In this document: piece after piece, positions 18,491 through 27,275 of the stretch | How positions within the stretch are numbered: the first letter of the stretch is position 1 | Layout: each line of letters begins with the position of its first letter | Origin: Bacillota bacterium | Lineage (GTDB): Bacteria; Bacillota; Clostridia; Oscillospirales; Oscillospiraceae | Length of the DNA stretch: 64,000 nt | Reading direction: 5' to 3' | Assembly: GCA_028719885.1 (NCBI GenBank) | Contig: JAQYLT010000017.1 | Coordinates: 1-64,000, forward strand | The notes under the pieces: generated by a model | Database searches by the model: none | What the model saw: the letters and a program-made list of their open reading frames with translations, nothing else | What the model was told of the DNA's origin: nothing | Made by a program: the position numbers and the translations under genes

Positions 18491-19750
18491 TTATTTCTTC
18501 ACCATGTCCCAATAGGCTTTGGAGGCCTGCTCCAGCTTGTTGGGGCCGAATTCATAATAGTGCCTGCCCACCAGCTCGTCCGGCAGGTACTGCTGTTTAA
18601 CCCAGTGGTTTGGATAGTCATGGGGATACAAATAGCCCTGCTCCCGCTCCATGGTATAGGTATCCGCGTGGACGTTCTGCAGATGCCGGGGGAAATCCCC
18701 TCCCAGCCCCTTTCGCACATCCTCCAGTGCCGCATCCAGGGCGATATGTCCGGAATTGGATTTGGGAGAGGTGGCCATGAGCACTGCCGCATCTCCCAGG
18801 GGGATCCGGGCCTCCGGCATACCCAGCATCAGGGCCATGTCCACGCTGGCCTTCACAATGGGGATGATCTGGGGAAAGGCCAGGCCCACATCCTCCGCCG
18901 CAATGACCATCAGGCGGCGGCAGGCGGATTGGAGCTGTCCCGCCTCCAAGAGCCTGGCAAGGTAGTGGCAGGCTGCATCTGGGTCGGAGCCTCGGATGGA
19001 CTTTTGCAGGGCGGACAGCAGATCATAGTAGTTGTCCCCCTCCCGGTCCGCCCGGAGGGCACTTTTCTGGGTGACCGCCTTGGCATCCGCCAGGGTCAGG
19101 GGCAGCTTGTCCTGCTGGGGAATTCCGGCGGAGAACAGCACCTCCACCGCATTCATGGCCTTGCGGAGGTCGCCGCCGCAGGCACCGGCAATGTATTCCA
19201 GTGCACCTTCCTCCGGCTGGGCAGTGAGGCCGGTGCGTTGCTCCATAAATTCCACCGCCCGCTTCACCGCCTTTAACGCAGCATCGGCGGAAATCTGCTT
19301 AAACTCAAACACGGTGGACCGGCTGAGAATGGCATTGAATACATAAAAATAGGGATTTTCAGTGGTGGAGGCAATCAGAGTGATCTTGCCGTTTTCAATA
19401 TGCTCCAAAAGAGACTGCTGCTGCTTTTTATTAAAGGACTGAATTTCGTCCAGATACAATAGAACACCGTTGGGCGCCATAAAGGTATCCAGCTGGGCAA
19501 CAATTTCCTTGATGTCCGAGGTGGAGGCGGTGGTGGCATTCAGCTTAAACAGGGTGCGGTTGGTCTGCTTGGCGACGATGTTGGCCACGGTGGTTTTGCC
19601 CGTGCCGCTGGGACCATAGAAAACCATGTTGGGCACCTTGCCGGAATTGATCAGCCGGCGAAGCACCGCTCCCTCTCCCAAAATATGCTCCTGCCCATAA
19701 ACCTGGTCCAGCGTCTGAGGCCGCAGCAGGTCCGCCAGCGGTTGATACAC
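18491..19750 (-). CDS. rarA: Replication-associated recombination protein A (RarA/MgsA AAA+ ATPase)
   Basis: This is a clamp-loader-like AAA+ ATPase that acts at stalled replication forks. It has VFYGPSGTGKTTVANI (Walker A), LLYLDEIQSFNKKQQQ (Walker B), and STTENPYFYVFNAILSRS (sensor 1 and arginine finger). The C-terminal part forms the tetramerisation and MgsA-like domain. A much longer in-frame ORF reaches 20014. The GTG at 19750, preceded by AAGGGGGCG at 8 bases, yields YQPLADLLRPQTL at the N terminus, which fits the family (419 residues). Confidence 0.93.
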   Translation of the reverse strand: MYQPLADLLRPQTLDQVYGQEHILGEGAVLRRLINSGKVPNMVFYGPSGTGKTTVANIVAKQTNRTLFKLNATTASTSDIKEIVAQLDTFMAPNGVLLYLDEIQSFNKKQQQSLLEHIENGKITLIASTTENPYFYVFNAILSRSTVFEFKQISADAALKAVKRAVEFMEQRTGLTAQPEEGALEYIAGACGGDLRKAMNAVEVLFSAGIPQQDKLPLTLADAKAVTQKSALRADREGDNYYDLLSALQKSIRGSDPDAACHYLARLLEAGQLQSACRRLMVIAAEDVGLAFPQIIPIVKASVDMALMLGMPEARIPLGDAAVLMATSPKSNSGHIALDAALEDVRKGLGGDFPRHLQNVHADTYTMEREQGYLYPHDYPNHWVKQQYLPDELVGRHYYEFGPNKLEQASKAYWDMVKK

Positions 19751-19800
19751 GGCGATACGCCCCCTTGTCGTTTTTCCAACCATGATAGCACAGTTGCCCC

Positions 19801-19833
19801 AAAAAAGCAAGCTGCCCTCCCCAGAGGGCAGCC
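19801..19833 (-). terminator. Terminator of the small membrane-protein gene
   Basis: The stem gctgccctc / gagggcagc is followed on the minus strand by ttgctttttt. It lies just downstream of the 49-residue ORF and upstream of rarA. Confidence 0.8.
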
Positions 19834-19857
19834 GTAAAACGCTTGATACCCATCTTG

Positions 19858-20007
19858 TTAGTGCTTCTTCTGCTTCCGCAGCGCATAGGCCCGCAGGTAT
19901 TCCGCCTGCTCCTGATCCTCCAGTGCCCGGTCCCGTCCCTGGGCCGCACCCCGAAGCAGCAAAAAGGAAAAAATGGCAAATACAATCAGTACTGCTGCGA
20001 TGACCAT
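19858..20007 (-). CDS. 49-residue single-pass membrane protein
   Basis: This is a short ORF with its own ribosome-binding site (GGGGGATGATGA) and its own terminator. The product begins with a hydrophobic helix (MVIAAVLIVFAIFSFLLL) and ends in a charged helix (EDQEQAEYLRAYALRKQ). That layout, a membrane anchor plus an acidic or amphipathic cytoplasmic tail, is common for small Firmicutes membrane proteins. It overlaps in another frame the upstream part of the long rarA reading frame, which supports the shorter rarA start. Function unknown. Confidence 0.7.
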   Translation of the reverse strand: MVIAAVLIVFAIFSFLLLRGAAQGRDRALEDQEQAEYLRAYALRKQKKH

Positions 20008-20048
20008 TCATCATCCCCCCAGACTATTATACGCCAATATTAGAAAAA

Positions 20049-20448
20049 ATGCTCATCGGCTTCACTCAGCAAATTGGAATTTGGCGAGTTTGTTGAATGG
20101 GATACCCTCCAACGTGTTCGTAGGGAACGGATTTATCCGTTCCGCCCGGTATCAATTTGGGGGCGGTACGTTGAATGGTACTATGGAACGAAATGCACCA
20201 GCCAAGCCCCCCTTGTGTAAAGGGGGGCTTGGTGCACTGCAAACCGAAGCATTGTGCCATTCAACGTGCAGCTGGGTCGCCGTACCTGGGCGGCGGAGGC
20301 AAGCCATCCGCCCTACGGTGTGACCATTTCCTGTTCAACGAACCGCAGTGATAATCGGGGTTTCGGAACGGATAAATCCGTTCCCTACGAAACATCCTGT
20401 CTAATTCCAATTTGACAACAAGCTGAGTGAAACCGATATGCACATTAG
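20049..20448. repeat. Composite repeat array with terminal inverted repeats
   Basis: The outer ends are complementary. The left end is aatgctcatcggcttcactc and continues into agc-aaattggaattt. The right end is the near-complement, ending gtgaaaccgatatgcacatt. Between them are ggaacggatttatccgttcc, a hairpin of aagcccccctt / aaaggggggctt (20203-20233), a cggcggaggcaagccatccg element and ggaacggataaatccgttcc. The structure resembles a MITE-like or composite element without a transposase. No coding sequence is seen. Confidence 0.7.
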
Positions 20449-20483
20449 AAAAATCACGCCGGGAAAGCTCCGGCGTGAAAAAT
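20449..20483 (-). terminator. Terminator after the LCP gene
   Basis: On the minus strand cacgccgg pairs with ccggcgtg, followed by ATTTTT, directly after the LCP gene stop. It ends the exopolysaccharide-control operon. Confidence 0.85.
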
Positions 20484-20490
20484 GAAATTC

Positions 20491-21435
20491 CTAACTTCCA
20501 AACAGCGTCTGCACTGCCTGGGCAACGGAATCCGGGTCGGCATAAAACTCCATGAATTCCCCCCGGACATTTTCTCCCTCAATGGTGAGGATTTCCCCCA
20601 TTTTGCATTCCAGGAGGGTATCGAAGAGGCTGTCCAGCTGGTAAACGGAAAGGTCGGTATCGAAGGCATCCGCCAGCTTTTTCACCAGCTTTTCCGGAAA
20701 GGCCTCATCCTGAGCAGCAGCCGCCTTGATTTTTTCATAGAGCCCCATCATGTACTGGCGCTGCCGGGCCATTCGGTTCAGGTTGGTTCCGTCGGCCACG
20801 TTGGACCGGCCCCGGACAAAATGCAGAGCCTGCTCCCCTTTCAGGGTGATCTCCTGCCCCTGGACCAGGCTGGGGTCCATTTCGGAAAAATCATCCTCGA
20901 TGAAAACCGTCACACCGCCCACCATGTCGTTGACCAGGGCAACGGAATCCATGGTAAAGGTCATGTAATGGTCGATCTTCACCCCTCCCAGAAAGTTGGA
21001 CACCGCTTTCACCGCATTCAGGGCGCTGTCGGAGCCGCCGCTGCCATAGGCATGGGCCAGGGCAATCTGGGCAGTATACTTTCCCGCGGCGCCGCCGAAA
21101 ACGCCCAGCCGGGTGATCTCCGTCATGGTATCCCGGTTGATGTGGAGGCTGTTGATGCTGCGGTTTTCCTGATCAATCACCAACAAAAGCAGGAAATCGC
21201 TCTGGGTTTTGTTTACATAACCCTCCAGCATTTCCGACCGCTCATTCTTATCCAGACCCATCACCAGAATGGTCTCCAAATTCTTTCGGGGAGATGTCGT
21301 CTCCATGGAAGCCACTGTGGGAGCCGGTTGTGTAATTTCAGCGGATGCAGTATCCCCGCATCCGCTGAAACAAACAGATATCATCAGAACAAGCAGCAGG
21401 AAAAGGCCAAGAGGGCTTCTCTTCCTGAAAATCAT
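20491..21435 (-). CDS. LytR-CpsA-Psr (LCP) family lipoprotein
   Basis: LCP enzymes attach glycopolymers to peptidoglycan outside the membrane. The protein starts with a lipoprotein-type signal (FLLLVLMISVCFSGC, cysteine at residue 26). The LCP domain has SDFLLLLVIDQENRSINSLHINRDTM-type spacing, including the Asp/Arg motif NRDTM. GEQALHFVRGR is the second conserved motif. The start at 21435 overlaps the previous gene's stop (ATGA), so translation is coupled. Length is 314 residues. The lipid anchor is unusual, since most LCP proteins have an N-terminal transmembrane helix. Confidence 0.88.
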   Translation of the reverse strand: MIFRKRSPLGLFLLLVLMISVCFSGCGDTASAEITQPAPTVASMETTSPRKNLETILVMGLDKNERSEMLEGYVNKTQSDFLLLLVIDQENRSINSLHINRDTMTEITRLGVFGGAAGKYTAQIALAHAYGSGGSDSALNAVKAVSNFLGGVKIDHYMTFTMDSVALVNDMVGGVTVFIEDDFSEMDPSLVQGQEITLKGEQALHFVRGRSNVADGTNLNRMARQRQYMMGLYEKIKAAAAQDEAFPEKLVKKLADAFDTDLSVYQLDSLFDTLLECKMGEILTIEGENVRGEFMEFYADPDSVAQAVQTLFGS

Positions 21436-22043
21436 TCTGCTTTCGCTTCTTCCTCGTCCAGGACCTCGGTATCGGGATCCACCAGGACGGAGAAGACACC
21501 AGCCTGGTTCAGGTGCAGCACCACGGTGCCGTCCTCCAGCACCTCGGCATACTCGTCGGGGGACTCCACCCACTCACCGTCGATGAAGCGGATGATGGGC
21601 AGCTTGGTGCCCTCTTCCAGGTTCAGCTTCACATCGGTGGTAATGCCAACGGAGCCGCCCTGAGCAACTGCATCGGCAATCTCCTGGGAGAAAGCCACGT
21701 GCATGATGTCCAGCATTTCCTTGCCCTCGTACTCGGGCAGGATCTCGCCGAGGGATTCCACGCTCTTGGCAGCCTCATAGGCCTCTTCCAGAGCGGTCTT
21801 GATCTCCTCATCAATAGCAGTTTCTTCTTCCTCAGACTCCACCATGGAGGTCAGCTTCAGATATGCGCCGGTGTCCTCACCCTCGGAGACGGTGGAAACC
21901 ACATTGCCTTCTGCGTCGGTGACGACGATCTCAGTGGCCTTGGGAGCCTCAATCTTGGGGCTGGAAACAGCCGCTGCACATGCGGAAACAACCAGGGCAG
22001 ATGCAAGAAGAATCGCGCAAATGACACTCAATACCTTTTTCAT
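21432..22043 (-). CDS. Secreted acidic protein of unknown function in the exopolysaccharide-control operon
   Basis: The 203-residue product has a signal peptide (MKKVLSVICAILLASALVVSACA), after which an AAA-type cleavage is likely; a lipidated cysteine is possible. The mature part is strongly acidic (EEEETAIDEEIK; LDEEEAKAE) and shows no family I recognise. An in-frame extension to 22142 lacks a ribosome-binding site, whereas GAGGAAC precedes 22043. It sits between the phosphatase and LCP genes, suggesting an extracytoplasmic accessory role in polymer attachment. That role is inferred only from position. Confidence 0.75.
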   Translation of the reverse strand: MKKVLSVICAILLASALVVSACAAAVSSPKIEAPKATEIVVTDAEGNVVSTVSEGEDTGAYLKLTSMVESEEEETAIDEEIKTALEEAYEAAKSVESLGEILPEYEGKEMLDIMHVAFSQEIADAVAQGGSVGITTDVKLNLEEGTKLPIIRFIDGEWVESPDEYAEVLEDGTVVLHLNQAGVFSVLVDPDTEVLDEEEAKAE

Positions 22044-22143
22044 TTTTTGTTCCTCACTTTTCATTAATTTTGGGAACCACCGGCGGGTTACACCGGAAGC
22101 TCCGTAATACACGGTCTTCCGAATCAATACGGAATACCGCATT

Positions 22144-22827
22144 TTACCGATACATGTATTGCCGAAGCAAATTTCTGCTGGAAGCCTCCATGGACTGCAT
22201 CACAGCCTTGGGGACCAGCTCCCAATTTGGTTTTCTGCTGGATAAATTATGACAGTCAGAGCCAAGGAAATGAACTATTCCCTTATCCAGCATGGAGAGG
22301 GCCTTCCGCTTGGACAGCCACCCCTCAAAGAACGAGGCGTTGATCTGCATCAGAATGCCGCCCTGCCTCAGCCGCTTCAACGCCTGAGCATTGCCCTGAA
22401 AGGAGAGGTAGCGCTCCACATGGGCCAGGACGATTTGGATACCGCCGGTGCCGTTCAGCTCCTCCACAATTCGGATGGTTCGCTCACCCCAGGAGCAAAA
22501 GGGCATTTCCAGCAGCAGCAGACTGGTTCTCTGGATGCAGAAATCCTGGAGGTTTGCCAGGGTTGTGATGCCCTCAAAAAATTCCACCTCGGCTCCCAGC
22601 AGCAAACGGGGCATTCCGGGCTTCCAGGCTCCGCGAAGAAGCCTCCAGGATTGATACCGGCGGCGGAAAAATACCTCCGGCGAGTTCTGGCTGGAATAGT
22701 AGTGGGGAGTTAACACCACAATGTCGATTCCCTGCTGCTGTTCCATTTGAAGCAGCTGGAGACTTTCGTCTAAATTTTTGCTTCCGTCATCCACCCCAGG
22801 AAGAATATGGGTGTGAAAATCAATCAT
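22144..22827 (-). CDS. CpsB/YwqE-type tyrosine-protein phosphatase (PHP family)
   Basis: This is a metal-dependent phosphatase that dephosphorylates the CpsD-type kinase. The PHP motifs are present: MIDFHTHILPGVDDGS at the start, TPHYY, then LAHVERY and GSDCHNLSSRKP near the end. The reading frame begins with a TTG overlapping the kinase stop at 22851. The ATG at 22827 gives the canonical N terminus and 227 residues. It directly follows the kinase and lies upstream of the secreted acidic protein. Confidence 0.93.
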   Translation of the reverse strand: MIDFHTHILPGVDDGSKNLDESLQLLQMEQQQGIDIVVLTPHYYSSQNSPEVFFRRRYQSWRLLRGAWKPGMPRLLLGAEVEFFEGITTLANLQDFCIQRTSLLLLEMPFCSWGERTIRIVEELNGTGGIQIVLAHVERYLSFQGNAQALKRLRQGGILMQINASFFEGWLSKRKALSMLDKGIVHFLGSDCHNLSSRKPNWELVPKAVMQSMEASSRNLLRQYMYR

Positions 22828-22847
22828 TGTCTCGCTGTACACCGGCT

Positions 22848-23588
22848 TCAATCACCGTGGCTGCGGTAAACCTCCGCGCCATAGTAACTCTTCCGGTATT
22901 TTTTGGCGGGCCGGGCGGAATCGGACATCACAAAGCCCAGCACCTTTGCCTGGGAGAACCGAAGCTGACGGACCGTCTCTGCCAATGACTTCTTGTCGCA
23001 GCAGTCCTGACGAACCACCACCACCACGCCATCCAGATACTTGGATGCAACCAACGCATCGGACACCGCAATCACCGGGGGCAAATCCACAATCACATAA
23101 TCGAAGAAATCCCGCATGGTTCGGATGGTGACCTCCATGGGCTCGGAGTCCAGCAGCTCTGCCGGGTTGGGGGGCAGGGTTCCGGCGGCAATCACCTTGA
23201 GATTATTCAGCAAGCCGGAATTTTGAAGCACCTCATTGCCGGTGCTCTGGCCCACCAGCAGGTTACTCAGCCCGGGAGCCTTGCGGATGTTCAGCCGCTT
23301 GGAGAACACCGGCAGCCGCATGTCCGCCTCGATCAGGAGCACCTTTTTCCCGGCCTCTGCCAGGGAATAGGCCAGATTGATGGAGGTGGTGGTTTTTGCC
23401 TCTCCGGGGAGGGCGCTGGTAACGCCAATGGCCTTGGATTTGCCCAGGTCCGGCAGGCTGAACGCCAGATTGGTACGCAGCAGCTTATATGCCTCAGCCG
23501 CCTCAAAGTTCAGCCCCTTGCCCACGGTCTTTGCCGCCTGCTCCGGCGTCAGTGCGCTGGGGACGTTGTTCGTTTTTTTCTTATCCAT
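22848..23588 (-). CDS. CpsD/CapB-type tyrosine autokinase
   Basis: This is a bacterial BY-kinase that needs the membrane partner encoded just upstream. It has a P-loop in TSALPGEAKTTTS (about residues 57-69), the Walker A' motif VLLIEADMR and Walker B VIVDLPP. The C-terminal tyrosine cluster YRKSYYGAEVYR is the autophosphorylation site. Length 246. The cognate phosphatase follows with overlapping codons, so the set forms a phosphorylation switch for polymer length or export. Confidence 0.94.
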   Translation of the reverse strand: MDKKKTNNVPSALTPEQAAKTVGKGLNFEAAEAYKLLRTNLAFSLPDLGKSKAIGVTSALPGEAKTTTSINLAYSLAEAGKKVLLIEADMRLPVFSKRLNIRKAPGLSNLLVGQSTGNEVLQNSGLLNNLKVIAAGTLPPNPAELLDSEPMEVTIRTMRDFFDYVIVDLPPVIAVSDALVASKYLDGVVVVVRQDCCDKKSLAETVRQLRFSQAKVLGFVMSDSARPAKKYRKSYYGAEVYRSHGD

Positions 23589-23598
23589 ACGCTACCTC

Positions 23599-24357
23599 TT
23601 ACTTTCCCGCGGCCTGCTGGGGCGTTTCCCGCCGATAGTAATAGTAGGAAGATTTGTTCTTGGACAATAGATCGGGGATAACCGCCAGCACAGGGATATC
23701 GCTGTAGGTATTGGTAAGGTAATCCACATCGTGAATCTGATCGTCCATCAAATCCATCACAATAATCAGACCGCAGGAGAGAACAGCGCCCAGGAGTGCC
23801 CCCAGGACTGCATTCTTGGAGGTGTTGGGAGAGGTCTTTACGGCAGGCTTGACGGCGTAGTCCACAATCCGGACGGAGCTGCCGTCCACAATGGAGGCAA
23901 TCTTATCCGGCAGCACCAGGGCAATGGTGTTGGCCAGCAGCTCAGCCTCTGCCGGGTCGGCGCTCTTCACATTGATGTAAAACACTTCCGTGCCATTGAC
24001 GGAGCCGGCGGTGATCATTTTTACCAGCTGTTCGTAGGTATAGCTGACGCCGGATTGTTCAATCACGTCCTCCAGGGTCATCCGGGTTTTCAAAATGACG
24101 GAATAGGTATCCACCAGGCTCTTGGCCGCAGATATCTCCGCCGTACTGATGCTTACCTTGGAGCCGCCCAGGGAAAGATTGGTGCTGTTGACATACATCA
24201 GCGCCCGGGCGTCATACATGGGAGTTACGAAAACCTTTGTGCCTATGAAAGCAGCAGCGCCAAAGATCAGTCCCGCCAGGACGATGGCAATGGCATGCTT
24301 CCAAAGCACCTTGGCAAGGTGGAGCAAATCAATGGTATCTTCCGTTTCCATTTTCAT
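23599..24357 (-). CDS. CpsC/Wzz-type chain-length determinant and kinase activator
   Basis: This is a polysaccharide co-polymerase with two transmembrane helices: about residues 20-42 (IAIVLAGLIFGAAAFIGTKV) and about 185-205 (AVLGALLGAVLSCGLIIVM). A Wzz-type extracellular domain lies between them. The cytosolic tail activates the separate CpsD kinase in Gram-positives. It is the first gene of the five-gene operon and has a strong promoter. No glycosyltransferase, flippase or polymerase gene lies nearby in this window. Confidence 0.93.
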   Translation of the reverse strand: MKMETEDTIDLLHLAKVLWKHAIAIVLAGLIFGAAAFIGTKVFVTPMYDARALMYVNSTNLSLGGSKVSISTAEISAAKSLVDTYSVILKTRMTLEDVIEQSGVSYTYEQLVKMITAGSVNGTEVFYINVKSADPAEAELLANTIALVLPDKIASIVDGSSVRIVDYAVKPAVKTSPNTSKNAVLGALLGAVLSCGLIIVMDLMDDQIHDVDYLTNTYSDIPVLAVIPDLLSKNKSSYYYYRRETPQQAAGK

Positions 24358-24446
24358 TACGGTATTTCCTTCTCAATCTTCATTACTACCCGGGCGGGCC
24401 GGGTGCAGGGGCGGCATAGTTAGGCTGCCGAAATCATTGCTCCGTT

Positions 24447-24475
24447 ATTGTACTCTTTTTCCCCGGTTTTGTCAA
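24447..24475 (-). promoter_or_regulatory. Promoter of the exopolysaccharide-control operon
   Basis: On the minus strand a perfect TTGACA -35 box (24470-24475), a 17-base spacer and TACAAT (24447-24452) lie about 90 bases before the Wzz-like gene. It is a strong vegetative promoter. Confidence 0.8.
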
Positions 24476-24491
24476 CGGATAAAACCGTCAT

Positions 24492-24911
24492 TTATTGACC
24501 CTTTTGGACACACCGGTTCATTTTCGACACATTTCTGCGGGCCGTCAGATATACCGCCCCCCAGATCATTCCAAAACCCAATACAAAGATCAGGGAAAAC
24601 ACCGCAACCACCTGGGGCTTGATCCAACCATTGAGCAGATAGACCACCAGATAGTCTGCATACAGCACCGCCATGTGAATCAGGCCGGCAATGGGCTTGG
24701 GCAGCTGCTCCATCTGGTAGACCACGGTGATGCCCGCCGCCACAAAGGCCAGCACAGTGGAGGAATATATCCCCAGCACGGCTTCTCCCACGGAAAGGGC
24801 CGTGAGCTCCCCGGACCGATTCAGGCACAGCCACACAAAAGCCACCACCGCCGGGCCGCCCCAGGCAAAGAGCATGCCCCGTTTCAAAAATTCTCTGACG
24901 ATTCCTTTCAC
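24492..24911 (-). CDS. DUF3021 four-helix membrane protein
   Basis: This is a 139-residue membrane protein with four hydrophobic helices. It starts with a GTG that overlaps the stop of the LytTR gene (TTGTGA), so it is translationally coupled. DUF3021 proteins are regularly encoded next to LytTR regulators and are thought to restrain or sense for them. It fits that pairing exactly. Signal and target are unknown. Confidence 0.85.
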   Translation of the reverse strand: MKGIVREFLKRGMLFAWGGPAVVAFVWLCLNRSGELTALSVGEAVLGIYSSTVLAFVAAGITVVYQMEQLPKPIAGLIHMAVLYADYLVVYLLNGWIKPQVVAVFSLIFVLGFGMIWGAVYLTARRNVSKMNRCVQKGQ

Positions 24912-25348
24912 AAGTCAAACCTCCTTTTCAGCTCGGAAAAGCATCTTCTGGACACGTATTCCACATGGCCGCTTTTGAATTCCACATCCACCGCTCCGGC
25001 GATGGAGGCCTTGAACCGGCGAATCCGGCTCCAATTCGCCAGGGCGGACTTATTGATCCGTACAAATTCGCTCCCCAGCCGGGCTTCCGCCTCATACAGC
25101 CGCCCCCGCAGCCGGTAGCGCACCCCATCGGAATAGATGGCAAAGGTCTTTCCGTCCTCCACGCAGATGCACTCAATCAGGGGGATTTTTAGGATGACCG
25201 TATCCTCCTCGGTGTAGCCCGTCAGCTCGTCCCGGCGCTCCGTTCCTGCAACCAGCGCCTGGATTTCATCGGTCAGCGGTGACCTTTGATGCACCGTGGC
25301 AACGATCTGTTCCTCTTTCTCCTTGTCGATGATGAGTTTGAAAATCAT
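24908..25348 (-). CDS. LytTR-type transcriptional regulator without receiver domain
   Basis: The 146-residue protein has a LytTR DNA-binding domain at about residues 45-145. The conserved core is FVRINKSALANWSRI, then VEFKSGHVEYVSRRC. An in-frame extension upstream crosses a repeat element and lacks a ribosome-binding site. The ATG at 25348 follows GGGGGGC. It forms a two-gene unit with the DUF3021 protein, a known small membrane-linked regulatory pair. It may regulate its own promoter or the adjacent operon. Confidence 0.88.
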   Translation of the reverse strand: MIFKLIIDKEKEEQIVATVHQRSPLTDEIQALVAGTERRDELTGYTEEDTVILKIPLIECICVEDGKTFAIYSDGVRYRLRGRLYEAEARLGSEFVRINKSALANWSRIRRFKASIAGAVDVEFKSGHVEYVSRRCFSELKRRFDL

Positions 25349-25375
25349 GTTTTGCCCCCCTTTCCCGCGGAAACT

Positions 25376-25582
25376 AAGAATTTGTAGAGGTGATTCGTAG
25401 GGAACGGATTTATCCGTTCCGAAAGGTGGGATAATCACCGCAGTACGATGAATGGTACAATGCCGCCCATTCCATACAGTTTCGTCCAACCTGATACCAT
25501 TCAACGTACCGCCCCAAAATCGTCACCTATCGGAATGCATAAATGCATTCCCTACGAAATATCTCTGCAAATTCCAATTTTT
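25376..25582. repeat. Palindromic repeat pair upstream of the LytTR gene
   Basis: The units ggaacggatttatccgttcc and ggaatgcataaatgcattcc are arranged with cgtag and ctacg outward. The outer ends are agaatttgtagag and its complement ctctgcaaattc. This accounts for most of the 380-base gap, and the rest contains the tctA terminator. Confidence 0.72.
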
Positions 25583-25687
25583 CTGTCGTTCCTCTTCCCA
25601 TCCATACAGGTTATGATAGCACACCTTGTTCTGCTTTGGGAAAAATGACCGCTGAACGGTTCCTTTTTCCCCCTCAACGGCAAAAAG

Positions 25688-25722
25688 CTCCCGGAGCGCA
25701 CTGTCCGGGAGACTTTTTACGA
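25688..25722 (-). terminator. Terminator after tctA
   Basis: The stem ctcccgga / tccgggag is followed by CTTTTT on the minus strand, shortly after the tctA stop. Confidence 0.85.
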
Positions 25723-25728
25723 GGTTGC

Positions 25729-27258
25729 TTATTCCATGCCCATGCTGGCGTTGGCCTTTTCGGTTTTGTTGATCTTCCGCTGGTTCAGCAGGGAGATGAT
25801 GACCACAGCCACAGCCACCACGAAGAAGCCGATGGCAATGGGATAATGAACAATGGCACCGAAGTTGCCGTTATTCAGGTCCATGAACCGGACGAAGTTC
25901 TGCTCGCACATGGGTCCGAGAATCAGCGCCAGCAGGATGGGAGACAGGGGGAATTCATACTTATTCATCAGCCAGCCGATGACGCCGAAAACCACACACA
26001 CGCCCACGTCGAACACATTCTTGTTGATGGAGAACGCGCCCAGCAGGGAGATGATCAGGATGATGGGATACAGCACTTTCTTTTCCAGGGAGACGATCTT
26101 CGCAAAAATCCGCACACCAAGGCAGCCCACAATGAGCATGCAAAGGTTAGCCAGCATCAGAGCGGCAAACACCTTGTAAACCGTGGGCAGCTCGCTGACG
26201 TACATCATGGGGCCGGGAGTGATGCCTTTCATAATGAAAGCGCCCAGCAGGATGGCCGTCACGGAGTCACCGGGAACGCCCAGGGAGAGCAGCGGAATCA
26301 TGGCGCCGCCGGAGCAGCCATTGTTGGCGGACTCGGTAGCGGCCACGCCGTTGGGAATGCCGGTGCCCCATTTCTCGGGATGCTTGCTGATGCCCTTATT
26401 GAAAGCATAGGACACGAACACGGCAATGTCGCCGCCGGCACCGGGGATGGCGCCGATAAAGGTACCGATGATGCCGCCGGAGAGGATGTTGGGAGTGATT
26501 TTGCGAATGGTCTTTCCGTCAGGCAGCACCCGGGTGATTTTCTCGGTGGACTTCTCCTGGGCGCTCTCCCGTCCGGCAATGATCCGCTCCACGCCGGCAA
26601 TGACCTCTGCGATGGCAAACAGGCCAATGAGGACAGGAATGAAGCTCAGGCCGCCTTTCAGGCTCTTGACGCCAAAGGTGAAACGCTGACGGCTGTAGGT
26701 GGGGTCAACGCCCACGGTGCACAGCAGCATGCCGAAGAAAGCAGAGATCAGGCCCTTGGCAATGGACTTGCCGGAAATGGAGATGATCACGGACAGGCCG
26801 AACACCGCCAGCATCAGCATTTCGGCGGAGGTGAACTTCATGGCGACCTTGGCCACCATGGGGGACAGGAACGTCATAATCAGCGCACCGATGACACCGC
26901 CGCAGAACGAGGAGAACATGGCCACGGACAGTGCCTTGCCGGCCTCGCCTTTTTTCGCCATGGGATAGCCGTCCAGCAGGGTGGCCGCCGCAGCGGGGGT
27001 GCCGGGGGCGTGAATCAAGATGGCGGAAATGGAGCCGCCGTACATTCCGCCGCAGTAGATACCCAGCAGCAAGCCAACGGAGGGAATCAAATCCATGCCA
27101 AAGGAGAAAGGAATCAGCAGCGCCACGCCCATGGTGGCCGTCATGCCGGGGATGGCACCCAGCAAAACGCCGCCGGCAGCGCCGATAAAGGTCATCAGAA
27201 TGACCTGAAGGCTGCCGAACACATCGCCGTAGCTGCTAAAAAGCAATGACCAATCCAT
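25729..27258 (-). CDS. tctA: Tripartite tricarboxylate transporter large membrane subunit TctA
   Basis: TctA is the 12-helix permease of a TTT-type secondary transporter. The 509-residue product has the two conserved family segments: GAIPGMTATMGVALLIPF in the first half and GAIPGAGGDIAVFVSYAF in the second. It is the last gene of the operon, after tctB. The co-encoded sugar-acid enzymes suggest the substrate is a sugar acid or related carboxylate rather than citrate. Confidence 0.95.
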   Translation of the reverse strand: MDWSLLFSSYGDVFGSLQVILMTFIGAAGGVLLGAIPGMTATMGVALLIPFSFGMDLIPSVGLLLGIYCGGMYGGSISAILIHAPGTPAAAATLLDGYPMAKKGEAGKALSVAMFSSFCGGVIGALIMTFLSPMVAKVAMKFTSAEMLMLAVFGLSVIISISGKSIAKGLISAFFGMLLCTVGVDPTYSRQRFTFGVKSLKGGLSFIPVLIGLFAIAEVIAGVERIIAGRESAQEKSTEKITRVLPDGKTIRKITPNILSGGIIGTFIGAIPGAGGDIAVFVSYAFNKGISKHPEKWGTGIPNGVAATESANNGCSGGAMIPLLSLGVPGDSVTAILLGAFIMKGITPGPMMYVSELPTVYKVFAALMLANLCMLIVGCLGVRIFAKIVSLEKKVLYPIILIISLLGAFSINKNVFDVGVCVVFGVIGWLMNKYEFPLSPILLALILGPMCEQNFVRFMDLNNGNFGAIVHYPIAIGFFVVAVAVVIISLLNQRKINKTEKANASMGME

Positions 27259-27275
27259 ATATGTATTCCCCTCCC

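Noticed and set aside
19751-20014. The long rarA frame as the true protein (507 residues)
   Set aside because: The extension has no family similarity, overlaps a terminator and a small ORF, and the GTG at 19750 has a proper ribosome-binding site.
20203-20233. The aagcccccctt / aaaggggggctt hairpin as a gene terminator
   Set aside because: It lies within a repeat array, is distant from any gene end and has no T run on either side.
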